Part shown: positions 15,300 through 23,738 of the stretch, piece by piece
Layout of the letters: every line of letters begins with the position of its first letter
Numbering within the stretch: position 1 is the stretch's first letter
Assembly: GCA_020720765.1 (NCBI GenBank)
Contig: DYOB01000017.1
Location: 1-34,892 of the forward strand
Reading direction: 5' to 3'
Origin: Borreliella garinii
GTDB lineage: Bacteria > Spirochaetota > Spirochaetia > JABEVK01
Length of the DNA stretch: 34,892 bases
Notes under the pieces: model-generated
What the model was told of the DNA's origin: nothing
Database searches by the model: none
What the model saw: the letters and a program-made list of their open reading frames with translations, nothing else
Position numbers and translations under genes: made by a program

Positions 15300-18200
15300 A
15301 TGAGCAACTCCCCAAGTATAGATAAATTGAAAGAACTTTATCAAGTGATGCGTCAGGCTCGAGAAGCGGATCTTATCGAACAGGAATACACAGGAAGAGG
15401 CGAGGCTTTCTTCCACGTCAGCGGCGCAGGACACGAAGCCAGTGCGGCCCTGAATTCATTTCTCGGCCCCCAAGACTGGCTCCATGTACATTATAGGGAC
15501 AAAGCCCTGATGATGGCACGGGGAATCCCTCCAAGTCAATTTTTTTTAGCACTGTTTAACAAAGACGGGTCCCACAGCAGGGGCCGTCAAATGAACGCCC
15601 ACATGAGTTCACCCGAACTTAAAATCATGAGCTTAACGGGTCCGGTAGGGAATAATGCCCTCCATGCGGTCGGAGCAGCGAATGCAATAAAAGATAACCT
15701 CGGGAAACCCATCGTCGTTTGCTCTCTCGGTGACGGCATGACTCAACAAGGTGAAGTCCTCGAAGGCGTGGCCCACGCAGTGAGGGCAACCCTTCCTGTC
15801 CTCTTTCTCATTCAGGATAACCAGTTTGCGATTTCCACAACTACCGCCGGGAAAACATTCTATGACAGACCAGAGGGTCAGGCTAAAGAATTCTACGGAA
15901 TCCCTATCCGACGGGTAGACGGAAGAGACCCGATAGTGGCATGGAATGAATTTGAAAGTACTGTCGCAGATATAAGGGCGACAAGAAAACCTGCAATTTT
16001 AGTCTTCTATGTCGATAGGCTCGACAGCCATACGAACGCCGATGACCACCGTGTTTATAGGCCCGAGGAAGAACTTACTGCTCTCCGCTTAAAGAGCGAC
16101 CCCATATTAAGGCTTCAAAAGCATATGGAGGGTCTGGGTGTTCCTTCAGACTATTTTGATAAAACAACCGAATCTTTACGTACCGAACTCCGCCTGGAAG
16201 CCAAGAAGGCCCAGCGTAGCACCGAGCCGAGTGCGACCCATACAGCATTAAAACCCTTAGATGCCAGATTCTTTGACCCGAGCCAGGAGTATAGGGGCAA
16301 CCCGCTTCCCGATGCTGAGAAGCTGAATATGCTGGAGGCCATCAGGGAAACTCTAAAAAAACGAATGAAGAAGGACGAAAGGGTAACCCTTTTCGGCGAA
16401 GACCTAGAAGACCCTAAGGGCGATGTTTTTGGTATAACAAAAGGTTTGAGTACAGCTTACCCAGGACGTGTCAATAACTCCCCACTCGCAGAAGCAAGTA
16501 TTATCGGTTTGAGTATAGGTGAGGCAATGGCTGGAAGACGTCCCGTCGCCTTCCTCCAGTTTGCCGATTTCCTTCCCATAGCTTATAACCAGATAGTCAG
16601 CGAACTCGCCAGCATGTTCTGGAGAACCGACGGGGGCTGGCAGGTTCCGGTTATCGTGATGATCACCTGCGGAGGATACCGCCCCGGTTTGGGCCCCTTT
16701 CACGCTTCGAGTTACGAGGCTCTAGCCGTCCATACACCGGGTGTTGATGTGATGATGCCATCCACTGCGGGTGACGCAGCGGGACTGCTCAACACCGCGT
16801 TTGAAAGCGGACGCCCTACCCTTTTCTTCTATCCGAAAAACTGTCTGAACGACCCGGCACAAGCGACAAGCATGGATGTTGAAAAGCATTTTATACCCTT
16901 AGGAATAGCAAGAAAGGTAAGAGCAGGCCGGGATATCACGATGGTAGCCTGGGGAAATACGGTTTCCTTATGCCGGAAAGCCGCGGATCTTCTAGCGACA
17001 GCAGGTGTAGAGGCTGAAATACTTGACCTGCGAACCCTTCTACCTTGGGACCGTAAACAAGTTCTGAATTCCGTTGAAAAAACACGGCGTATGGTTGTTG
17101 TCCACGAGGACAACAAGAGTTCGGGTTTGGGTGCAGAAGTAATGGCGGAAATTCTCGAGTATTCTTCTTTTCCCATCCAGGCGAAAAGAGTGGTCAGGGA
17201 CGATACCTTCGTACCATGTAACTATGCAAATCAACTCGAAGTTCTTCCCGGTTATAAACGAATCGTAGATACTTGTGTGGAAATGTTATCGGGTACAATC
17301 ACATGGAGACTGGACGCAGCGCCAGTAGCGGGAACCTTCCTCGTACCCGCCATCGGGTCCAGTCCTTCCGATGAAAGCATCACAGTAGTCAAGTGGAATA
17401 TTTCCAAGGGAGCTTCGATAGAAGAAGGACAACTGATAGCCGAACTCGAAGCAGATAAGGCAGCCCTTGATCTCAGATCACCAGTTGGCGGCTTGGTCGA
17501 GGAAATATTAGTCCCCGAAGGCGACACAGTGGGCGTCGGTGCAAGTTTACTCATGGTAAGGTTAGCTGGGGACGATGTGGTCATCAAACCCATCACCCGT
17601 GAAGAACCGGGTACTCCCATTATCACCGGGATCAATCTCAAACCCACAAATCAAAAATCAGAATTGGCCGGAACTACACCCGGTCTTCCAAGGCTCGCTC
17701 AGGTGGCGGTGAAAAAAGGTTCAAGGATCATGACCAACGAGGCCATAAGCCAGCTCTGCCCAGCCTGGGGAGCCGACGAAATACTTAAACGTGTAGGAAT
17801 AGAAACAAGACCATGGGTTGCCGAAGGTGAAAATGCACTAACCCTATCCGTAGCGGCTGTTAAAGATTTATTGAATAAAACCCATATTTTACCTCAGCAT
17901 TTAGATATGATTATATGTGCGACTGGGACCCCCTTACATACAAGCCCAAGTCTTGCTGCCATGGTTCAAAACCAGCTTTCGCTAGAATATGGTGCACTCG
18001 AAATGACCTGTTTCGACTTCAGCGCAGCGTGTTCAGGTTATATCTACGGTCTTCAGATAGCCCATGATTTTTTAGCACAAAAGCCGGACGGTAAGATACT
18101 CCTTATTACAACTGAGGTTCTCAGCCCCAGGATCGATGTCAACGACACAGGGACGGCCCCAATCTTCTCTGATGCCTCAACAGCAAGCCTTCTTGTGGGA

Positions 18201-18647
18201 CCCCAGGTTACCGAGTTTGAGGGAGGCTTTACCTTCCGACGGCCTGTTATGGGGGCAAAAGGCGAAGACGGAAATTACCTCAAAGTCCCGGTCAGTACCC
18301 AGGAATTTATTGTGATGGATGGGCCCAAAGTTTACCTCGAAGCAGTCGAAGCCATGACCAAGATGACTAAAGACGCCCTTGTCGAGGCTCATCTGAATAC
18401 GGACGACCTTGACCTTGTTATTCCGCACCAGGCCAACCAGAGGATTATCAACGCTGTAAGGCAAAAACTCAAACTTCCAGATGAGAAAATCTTCAGCAAT
18501 ATCCGTCACAATGGAAATAGTTCAAGCTGTACCATCCCGATAGGTATTCTCGATGTTTGGAAAGATATCAAACCGCGATCCCGCGTGGCTCTCGTTGCTT
18601 TTGGCGGTGGATTTACCTACGGCGCTGTCATCATGGATCATGTATGA
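15300..18647 (+). CDS. Fusion: 2-oxoacid dehydrogenase E1 alpha + E1 beta + lipoyl domain + FabH-type ketoacyl synthase III
   Basis: A single 1115-aa chain with four domains. Residues 1-~330: E1 alpha with the thiamine-diphosphate motif GDG (144-146) ... Asn174, and the RGRQMNAH region. About 341-665: E1 beta with FGEDL, NSPLAEASIIG and PGLGPFHASSYEA. About 677-756: lipoyl domain with the lipoylation motif EADKA (Lys720). About 798-1115: complete KAS III with Cys911 (SAACSG), His1043 (IPHQAN) and Asn1073. The Cys-His and His-Asn spacings (132 and 30) equal those of E. coli FabH (112/244/274), and it ends in AFGGGFTYGA. No E2 acyltransferase core, peripheral-subunit-binding domain or E3 is present. 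Known chemistry predicts decarboxylation of a branched 2-oxoacid, acyl transfer to lipoyl-Lys720, then chain initiation with malonyl-ACP; the direct hand-over is inference. Its stop overlaps the flavodoxin ATG. Confidence 0.93.
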   Translation: MSNSPSIDKLKELYQVMRQAREADLIEQEYTGRGEAFFHVSGAGHEASAALNSFLGPQDWLHVHYRDKALMMARGIPPSQFFLALFNKDGSHSRGRQMNAHMSSPELKIMSLTGPVGNNALHAVGAANAIKDNLGKPIVVCSLGDGMTQQGEVLEGVAHAVRATLPVLFLIQDNQFAISTTTAGKTFYDRPEGQAKEFYGIPIRRVDGRDPIVAWNEFESTVADIRATRKPAILVFYVDRLDSHTNADDHRVYRPEEELTALRLKSDPILRLQKHMEGLGVPSDYFDKTTESLRTELRLEAKKAQRSTEPSATHTALKPLDARFFDPSQEYRGNPLPDAEKLNMLEAIRETLKKRMKKDERVTLFGEDLEDPKGDVFGITKGLSTAYPGRVNNSPLAEASIIGLSIGEAMAGRRPVAFLQFADFLPIAYNQIVSELASMFWRTDGGWQVPVIVMITCGGYRPGLGPFHASSYEALAVHTPGVDVMMPSTAGDAAGLLNTAFESGRPTLFFYPKNCLNDPAQATSMDVEKHFIPLGIARKVRAGRDITMVAWGNTVSLCRKAADLLATAGVEAEILDLRTLLPWDRKQVLNSVEKTRRMVVVHEDNKSSGLGAEVMAEILEYSSFPIQAKRVVRDDTFVPCNYANQLEVLPGYKRIVDTCVEMLSGTITWRLDAAPVAGTFLVPAIGSSPSDESITVVKWNISKGASIEEGQLIAELEADKAALDLRSPVGGLVEEILVPEGDTVGVGASLLMVRLAGDDVVIKPITREEPGTPIITGINLKPTNQKSELAGTTPGLPRLAQVAVKKGSRIMTNEAISQLCPAWGADEILKRVGIETRPWVAEGENALTLSVAAVKDLLNKTHILPQHLDMIICATGTPLHTSPSLAAMVQNQLSLEYGALEMTCFDFSAACSGYIYGLQIAHDFLAQKPDGKILLITTEVLSPRIDVNDTGTAPIFSDASTASLLVGPQVTEFEGGFTFRRPVMGAKGEDGNYLKVPVSTQEFIVMDGPKVYLEAVEAMTKMTKDALVEAHLNTDDLDLVIPHQANQRIINAVRQKLKLPDEKIFSNIRHNGNSSSCTIPIGILDVWKDIKPRSRVALVAFGGGFTYGAVIMDHV

Positions 18648-19183
18648 AAAATGTCCTTATAGCTTACTCGACTAAAACAGGAACAACTGAGGAAATTGCA
18701 AAAACCATGGCTACTCAACTTCTAGGTTTAGGGATTGAATCCGATGTCAAAAAAATCGGTGAGATCCGAAATATCGAACCCTATAATTGTATCATCATTG
18801 GAGCGCCGGTTCAGGGGATGAAATGGCATCCCGATGCCTTGGATTTTGTTCAAACCCATAAGAACCAATTTCAAAGACGCTTGGTAGGTTTTTTTCTTTC
18901 GTCGTATCTTTACAATACGGGCCGACCGTCCATCAGAAATCAAATCCCAAAAATACTCACCCAACTAGCCAACATTGTCCAACCAGATCTCACTGGTATT
19001 TTTGGAGGACGTGTAGAAAAACCCATGCCATGGGTAGCAAGGCTTCTCTTAGGAGTTCCTAAAGATGCTGAACTTGATACCATTCAATGGGAAGGTATCA
19101 CGGAGTGGACAAAAGAATTGGCAAAAAAAATTGAATACAAGCAACAAAAGGATAAAAAAATTCTGATGAACATCCTTGATTAA
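18644..19183 (+). CDS. Flavodoxin-domain protein
   Basis: FMN-binding flavodoxin fold, 179 aa, nearest in layout to the flavodoxin/HemG-like group. Seen: N-terminal phosphate-binding loop in LIAYSTKTGTTEEIAKTM (Thr/Ser-rich T-x-T-G-x-T pattern), YNCIIIGAPVQGMKWHPDA for the isoalloxazine side, LVGFFLSSYLYN, and a C-terminal GGRVEKPMPW and WEGITEWTKELAKKI helix. The start is the ATG overlapping the fusion stop (ATGA), so expression is coupled. A longer frame from 18557 lies inside the fusion and is rejected. As HemG it would oxidise protoporphyrinogen. Its coupling to a lipoyl enzyme without E3 suggests it might instead serve redox turnover there, which is speculation. Confidence 0.78.
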   Translation: MKNVLIAYSTKTGTTEEIAKTMATQLLGLGIESDVKKIGEIRNIEPYNCIIIGAPVQGMKWHPDALDFVQTHKNQFQRRLVGFFLSSYLYNTGRPSIRNQIPKILTQLANIVQPDLTGIFGGRVEKPMPWVARLLLGVPKDAELDTIQWEGITEWTKELAKKIEYKQQKDKKILMNILD

Positions 19184-19214
19184 TATTTTTAAATTATTAA
19201 CTTAGAATTATTCT

Positions 19215-19721
19215 ATGAAAATAAAATAGATAATTGAGATATTGGACTCACTTCTGAATCTAGAAAAGAAGTTTCTAATTTTTTAAACGTCTTACTTGCC
19301 GACCTACATATTTATTGGTCTAAGCTTCACAACCTTCATTGGAATGTGACCGGACCCAATTTTTTTTGCACTTCATTCCAAACTTGAAGAACTCTACGAC
19401 CAGGCGAACGAGGACCTCGATGCCGTTGCGGAAAGAATTCTTATGTTGGGCCACAGACCCCTTGCAGCACTGAATGAATTTCTCAATAAAACCGCAATGA
19501 AGGAGCTGGAGAGCAGAGAGTACAAGGGAGAAGAAATTATAGAAATCGTTTTAAATGATATGTCATTTCTTCTCAAATCCTTACAAAAGGGGTAACCTTA
19601 GCCCAAAAAAATGGCGATGAAGAAACTGTAGATATCCTCATTGGTTACATTTCCTCTGCAGAAAAAATATATGGATGTGGAGAAGTATGCTTTAAAGGCC
19701 TATTCCGACTTTTCCCAGTGA
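19215..19721 (+). pseudogene. dps: Decayed Dps/ferritin-like DNA-protection protein
   Basis: Joining frames recovers a Dps-type ferritin: LLADLHIYWSKLHNLHWNVTG, then LEELYDQANEDLDAVAERI with the expected ferroxidase His/Asp/Glu pattern, and GHRPLAALNEFL. It is broken in at least four places. There is a TAG at 19227 soon after the only plausible ATG (19215), and a TGA at 19235 before the conserved part. An 8-T run (19360-19367) is one base too long for the frame. A frameshift at AAAAGGGG (19585-19592) gives TAA at 19593. A further frameshift at a 6-A run (19662-19667) is needed to reach the natural-looking end ...SDFSQ-stop (19719-19721). The last 22 bases overlap the 3' end of the CpXC gene on the other strand. 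The upstream gap 19184-19214 is AT-rich with nothing else seen. Confidence 0.85.
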
Positions 19722-20299
19722 AGACCCCTCACTGATACGTGTGGAGGATTGAGAAACTGTTTTAACCGAGGATCCGAAAGGAACTCGGCTTTCTTTTTTA
19801 GTTGATTCTGGTAAAGTTCTACGGGTATTGATGTCACGGCGACTTTTCCAGGATCAAAACCTTCTACAAAGAATTCCAGCCTTCCTTGATTAATCTCTTT
19901 GAAAATTAGAGAGACATTCTTGTGCATTTTGAGTAAGAATCCAAATTTTAAATATTCTATCACTTGATCATCCAGACCTTCTCTCCATAATAAAACTTTT
20001 TCAGCGAGTTCAGGGTAACCAACCGTTAAACGATTCACCTTTTCCTCAAAAGTGTAAGTTCCCGCCAGAACCTGCTCGCGATACTCCTCGGGTAGAAACA
20101 AAACGCAGAAATCGCCATTTACTGTGGAAATAATAGCCCTTTCCTCCAGCTTATGGACAAGCCCGCAGGCGGGACAGGTGAGGTAAAAAAGCTCACCTTT
20201 TAGAAGTTTTCCAAGAATACCTTCCGGACCGTCCAGGAGAAAGTGGTCAGGAAAAGTATGAATAATCTGCTCCCCGCAAAGACATTCGTAAGTGTTCAT
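19700..20299 (-). CDS. CpXC-domain protein
   Basis: Putative zinc-binding protein with an N-terminal CpXC domain. Seen: paired Cys motifs ECLCGE (Cys6, Cys8) and TCPACGLVHKLEE (about residues 41-44), the arrangement that names the domain, followed by a mixed helical C-terminal part with no recognised motif. 199 aa, no signal peptide. The ATG overlaps the rseP stop (ATGA), so it is the last gene of the rpsB-rseP unit. Function unknown. Its 3' end runs antisense into the dead dps gene; no terminator is visible. Confidence 0.78.
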   Translation of the reverse strand: MNTYECLCGEQIIHTFPDHFLLDGPEGILGKLLKGELFYLTCPACGLVHKLEERAIISTVNGDFCVLFLPEEYREQVLAGTYTFEEKVNRLTVGYPELAEKVLLWREGLDDQVIEYLKFGFLLKMHKNVSLIFKEINQGRLEFFVEGFDPGKVAVTSIPVELYQNQLKKKAEFLSDPRLKQFLNPPHVSVRGLHWEKSE

Positions 20300-21657
20300 C
20301 CGGCCCGCCCCAGAAGAAAAAGAACATCGCTAAAAACAGAGAAGAGAAGTAATGAAACAATGATAAACACGCCAACCTGTTGAAATCTCAGCATCGTAAG
20401 GGGCTTGAGGTGCTTTCTACGCAGGAGTTCAGCGAAACTCACAAGGATAAGCCCTCCATCCAAGGCTGGAATGGGAAGAAGATTCATTACAAAGAGGGCT
20501 ATTCCAATAAGACTAAAAAGTTGGGCAATATTGGCAAAACCCAACTCAGTGGTCTCGATAAAACCCTGTGCTGCGGCTTGCCCGAAAATATAGGTGGTCC
20601 TTATGGGCCCTGAGACGGCTCTGTCGAGATTTTTCCCCTGGAAAAGTCCAACGAGCGATCGAAGACCTTGTTTGATAACCCAAAGGGTTTTGGAAAAACT
20701 AAACTCAAAAGCCTTTAGAGGGTTAAGCCCAGGACGGATTATAGTAGGAGGGTCAAAATTAAAACCAAAGATCATTTCTCCTGAATTACCGAGCTCGGGA
20801 CGGAGCTTAAAAGAAAGTTCCTGCCCATCCCTAATAACAAGAACCTGGTACTCAGCAAGCTTCTTCTCGAGTTCGGGTTGAATCTGCCCCAACGAAATAA
20901 GTTTTTGGTTGTTCACTTGGAGAATTCTGTCACCAGTTACGAACCCGGCTCTCTCCGCTGGACTCCCAGGTGTCACTGAACTGACCAGAGGTTCTTGAAA
21001 AGGATTGACACCAATGATATAGCTTCCTTCCTGAGAAAGCACGGGAGTCACCTCGGTAAAACCGAAATTTCCATCCCTGGAGTATCGAATTTTAAGTGTC
21101 CTGCCGCCGGAACCCGAAACAAGACTCTGAAGGTCGTCAAAGGTATAAATAGCTTGACCGTCGATTTCAATCAGTGTGTCGCCTCTTTGAAGTCCTGATT
21201 CATCCACGGGAAACCTTTCGCCTTCCACCCTATCCTGCCAGAAAATTCTTGAAGGAAGTTCTTTTACAGGATAACCGGTCATTCCCAGAATAAAATAGAG
21301 AAGAATTGCAGTGATAAGGTTTGCGAAAGGCCCAGCAAATCCAATAACAATACGCCGCCAAGGTGCCGCAAAATAGAAACTCCCAGGTTCAGGGACAATG
21401 TCCGTTTTATTCTCCAAGGCTTTCTGAAGATCGTGTTCACCTTTCATTTTACAGTATCCGCCCAAGGGCAAAGCAGAAAGCCGAAACTCCGTTCCTAACC
21501 AAGGGCGTTTAAAAAGAACCGGTCCCCAACCCACCGAAAATGCTTCAACCTTCACCCCTAAAAACCTAGCCGCAAGGAAGTGGCCGAATTCATGGATGGT
21601 GACGAGAATACTCAAGCCCAGTATTCCTAAGAGGATAAAGAGAAATGATGTCATCAC
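20296..21657 (-). CDS. rseP: Site-2 protease RseP (intramembrane zinc metalloprotease)
   Basis: Membrane zinc protease that cuts anti-sigma factors or leftover signal peptides within the bilayer. Seen: HEFGH (residues 22-26) in the first transmembrane helix; two PDZ-like regions in the periplasmic part (about 110-290, e.g. ESGLQRGDTLIEIDGQ and GSPAERAGFVTGDRILQVNNQ); and the second metal motif NLLPIPALDGG (392-402, metal ligand Asp400). Length 453 aa is normal. It overlaps cdsA upstream and the CpXC gene downstream by ATGA. The dxr gene often found between cdsA and rseP is absent here. Confidence 0.95.
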   Translation of the reverse strand: MMTSFLFILLGILGLSILVTIHEFGHFLAARFLGVKVEAFSVGWGPVLFKRPWLGTEFRLSALPLGGYCKMKGEHDLQKALENKTDIVPEPGSFYFAAPWRRIVIGFAGPFANLITAILLYFILGMTGYPVKELPSRIFWQDRVEGERFPVDESGLQRGDTLIEIDGQAIYTFDDLQSLVSGSGGRTLKIRYSRDGNFGFTEVTPVLSQEGSYIIGVNPFQEPLVSSVTPGSPAERAGFVTGDRILQVNNQKLISLGQIQPELEKKLAEYQVLVIRDGQELSFKLRPELGNSGEMIFGFNFDPPTIIRPGLNPLKAFEFSFSKTLWVIKQGLRSLVGLFQGKNLDRAVSGPIRTTYIFGQAAAQGFIETTELGFANIAQLFSLIGIALFVMNLLPIPALDGGLILVSFAELLRRKHLKPLTMLRFQQVGVFIIVSLLLFSVFSDVLFLLGRAG

Positions 21658-22502
21658 ATACCCAGCCTTTTCATCTGATCAAGATAAAGAAAATAAACAG
21701 GAGCGGCAAAGAGCAAGCTATCGATCGAGTCCAGCATGCCGCCTCTGCCGGGGATGGCCGTCCCAGAATCTTTAAGGCCGGAGCTTCTTTTCAACGCAGA
21801 TTCAAAGAGATCACCGAGTATGGTTGCTAATCCAACTGCGGTTCCAAAGACCCCTGCGTAAACCATTGAACCGAAGACATCGGGTCTTAAGTAGGCAGCA
21901 GTGCAGAGGATAACCGGTGAAATGATAAGACCGCCTATAAAACCTGCAAGACTTTTATTGGGACTGACCCTCAGAAGAACTTTTGATTTCCTCCCGAATA
22001 AGTTTCCGGCAACGTATGCGCCGGCGTCATTCCCTAATGTCACCAGAAGAAAAACTAGAAGGTACAGTGAGGCCTGGGGAAAACTGCTTATTTTAACCAA
22101 AAAGTACGAGAATAGACCGGGGTAGATCAAAATAGCCAAGTTACCGGTAACTTTATGAACGATAGACTCCAAGGAAGGAGTTCTGTAGGCGAAAACGTGC
22201 CTGGAGAAAACGATGATGATCAGCAAGGCGATAATCGTAAAAAAATGCCCCTGCTCCAACCAGCCGGCTTTTTCTGCGTAGCCAAAAACAGGCAACAAGG
22301 CACCAAAAAGCGGTGTTAAAAATCTGTTGATGGGAAAGCCTTTTATTTCAAGGATCCCTGCCATCTCCTGTGCTCCCACAATAGAAGCCCAAACAATTAA
22401 AATATTGATAACAAGGTGGAGTTGGAAATCCCAAAATACGACAAACATAAGGGCTGGAAATACGGTAAAAAAAAGAAGAAGGCGGGCAAGAAAGCGCTTC
22501 AT
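21654..22502 (-). CDS. cdsA: Phosphatidate cytidylyltransferase
   Basis: Makes CDP-diacylglycerol from phosphatidate and CTP, the entry to phospholipid synthesis. Seen: 282 aa, about seven to eight hydrophobic helices, and the family signature near the C-terminus: ESALKRSSGLKDSGTAIPG followed by RGGMLDSIDSLLF (GRGG where GHGG is usual). GNDAGAYVAGNLFGRK is also typical. The ATG overlaps the uppS stop. It works just downstream of the uppS product in envelope building. Confidence 0.94.
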   Translation of the reverse strand: MKRFLARLLLFFTVFPALMFVVFWDFQLHLVINILIVWASIVGAQEMAGILEIKGFPINRFLTPLFGALLPVFGYAEKAGWLEQGHFFTIIALLIIIVFSRHVFAYRTPSLESIVHKVTGNLAILIYPGLFSYFLVKISSFPQASLYLLVFLLVTLGNDAGAYVAGNLFGRKSKVLLRVSPNKSLAGFIGGLIISPVILCTAAYLRPDVFGSMVYAGVFGTAVGLATILGDLFESALKRSSGLKDSGTAIPGRGGMLDSIDSLLFAAPVYFLYLDQMKRLGM

Positions 22503-23182
22503 TCTCCCCCACCGCCAAAATTTCTGATACGTTCCGAGTATTCTTTTATGGACTTATCAAATTCCAGTGTGGTGAAATCCGGCCAACAACGATCGCTAAA
22601 ACAAAACTCAGCGTATGCCGCCTTCCATAACATAAAATTGCTTAATCGTTTCTCTCCGGCTGTTCTAATAACCAAGTCAAGGTCGGGCAATTCGGGATGA
22701 TCGAGAAAAGCACAGATATCCGAGTTAGGAGGTGCTCCCGAGAGATGCCATTTTTTAGCTGCACGTAAGATTTCATCCCTACCGCCGTAATTGATAAGAA
22801 GGTTTACCGTGAGTTTCGTGTTATTTTTTGTCGTTTCGCCAACTTCGCTGATATCCTTTTGGATATCAGGTGGGAGTGCGGAGATATCTCCACTATGCAA
22901 CACACGAATGGAGTTCTCTTCGTAGAATTTCATTTCTTTTTTTAAACTCTGGCGTAGGAGACCCATAAGAAAAGACACCTCTCTTTCGGTTCTTCTCCAA
23001 TTTTCAGTGGAAAAAACGTAAAGGGAGAGAAAGGGAATACCAAGATTGGCACAGTGCAGGATTAATTCTTTTGCGCGTCGGAGTCCTTCTGCATGACCTT
23101 CATTCCGTGGAAGGCCACGGGCGTTTGCCCAGCGACCATTTCCATCCATAATGATTCCGAGGTGCTGCGGCAGTCGAGCCAA
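22499..23182 (-). CDS. uppS: Undecaprenyl diphosphate synthase
   Basis: Cis-prenyltransferase making the lipid carrier for peptidoglycan. Seen: HLGIIMDGNGRWA with catalytic Asp13, the substrate-binding TEN in VFSTENWRRTEREV, LLINYGGRDEI, and the C-terminal DLVIRTAGEKRLSNFMLWKAAYAEF. In this last motif Ala-Gly-Glu-Lys stands where Gly-Gly-Glu-Xaa-Arg is common. 227 aa, slightly short of E. coli (253). The start is TTG directly after the frr stop, with GGAGG a few bases upstream. Confidence 0.94.
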   Translation of the reverse strand: MARLPQHLGIIMDGNGRWANARGLPRNEGHAEGLRRAKELILHCANLGIPFLSLYVFSTENWRRTEREVSFLMGLLRQSLKKEMKFYEENSIRVLHSGDISALPPDIQKDISEVGETTKNNTKLTVNLLINYGGRDEILRAAKKWHLSGAPPNSDICAFLDHPELPDLDLVIRTAGEKRLSNFMLWKAAYAEFCFSDRCWPDFTTLEFDKSIKEYSERIRNFGGGGE

Positions 23183-23737
23183 TCAGACCTCCATAATTTC
23201 TTTTTCTTTATCCGCGACGACGTGGTCCACTTCTTTCACATAATGATCGGTGAGTTTTTGAAGGTCTTCCTGGGCTTTTTTGGATTCATCTTCAGTAATA
23301 TCACCGTCTTTCTGTTCTTTTTTTATACTCTCAAGGGCGTCACGGCGAATGTTTCTGACCGCAACCCTTATAGATTCAGCCATTGATTTAGCCTGTTTTA
23401 CTAAATCCTTCCTTCTCTCTTCTGTGAGGGGAGGAAAATTCAGTCTGATGACTTTGCCGTCATTGCTGGGGGTGATTCCTATTTCTGAGGCTAGAAGTGC
23501 TTTTTCGATATCTGTCATCACTCCCTTATCCCAAGGCTGTATGACGACCATCCGCGCTTCCGGAACTGAAATATTGGCAACCTGGTTTAGTGGCGTTTTA
23601 GTACCATAAGCGTCGACCATTACTCTTTCGAAAAGGGCTGTGGTAGCTCTGCCTGTCCGAAGTGTAGCGAACTCGTCTCCCAAATTTTTGAGAGACTTTT
23701 TCATTTTGACCTCAGCTTCTTGTCTGGAAAGACTCAT
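23183..23737 (-). CDS. frr: Ribosome recycling factor
   Basis: Splits post-termination ribosomes together with EF-G. Seen: 184 aa, the family length; MKKSLKNLGDEFATLRTGRA at the start; TPLNQVANISVPEARM; the LTEERRKDLVKQAK segment; and the RNIRRDALESIKK hinge region. A strong AGGAGG precedes the ATG. It sits directly after tsf, with a 1-nt gap between the tsf stop and the frr start region; pyrH, often between the two, is missing. Confidence 0.96.
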   Translation of the reverse strand: MSLSRQEAEVKMKKSLKNLGDEFATLRTGRATTALFERVMVDAYGTKTPLNQVANISVPEARMVVIQPWDKGVMTDIEKALLASEIGITPSNDGKVIRLNFPPLTEERRKDLVKQAKSMAESIRVAVRNIRRDALESIKKEQKDGDITEDESKKAQEDLQKLTDHYVKEVDHVVADKEKEIMEV

Positions 23738-23738
23738 C

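Noticed and set aside
19180-19200. TTAATA/TATTAA hairpin after the flavodoxin gene as a terminator
   Set aside because: The stem is all A-T and lacks stability and a clear T run.
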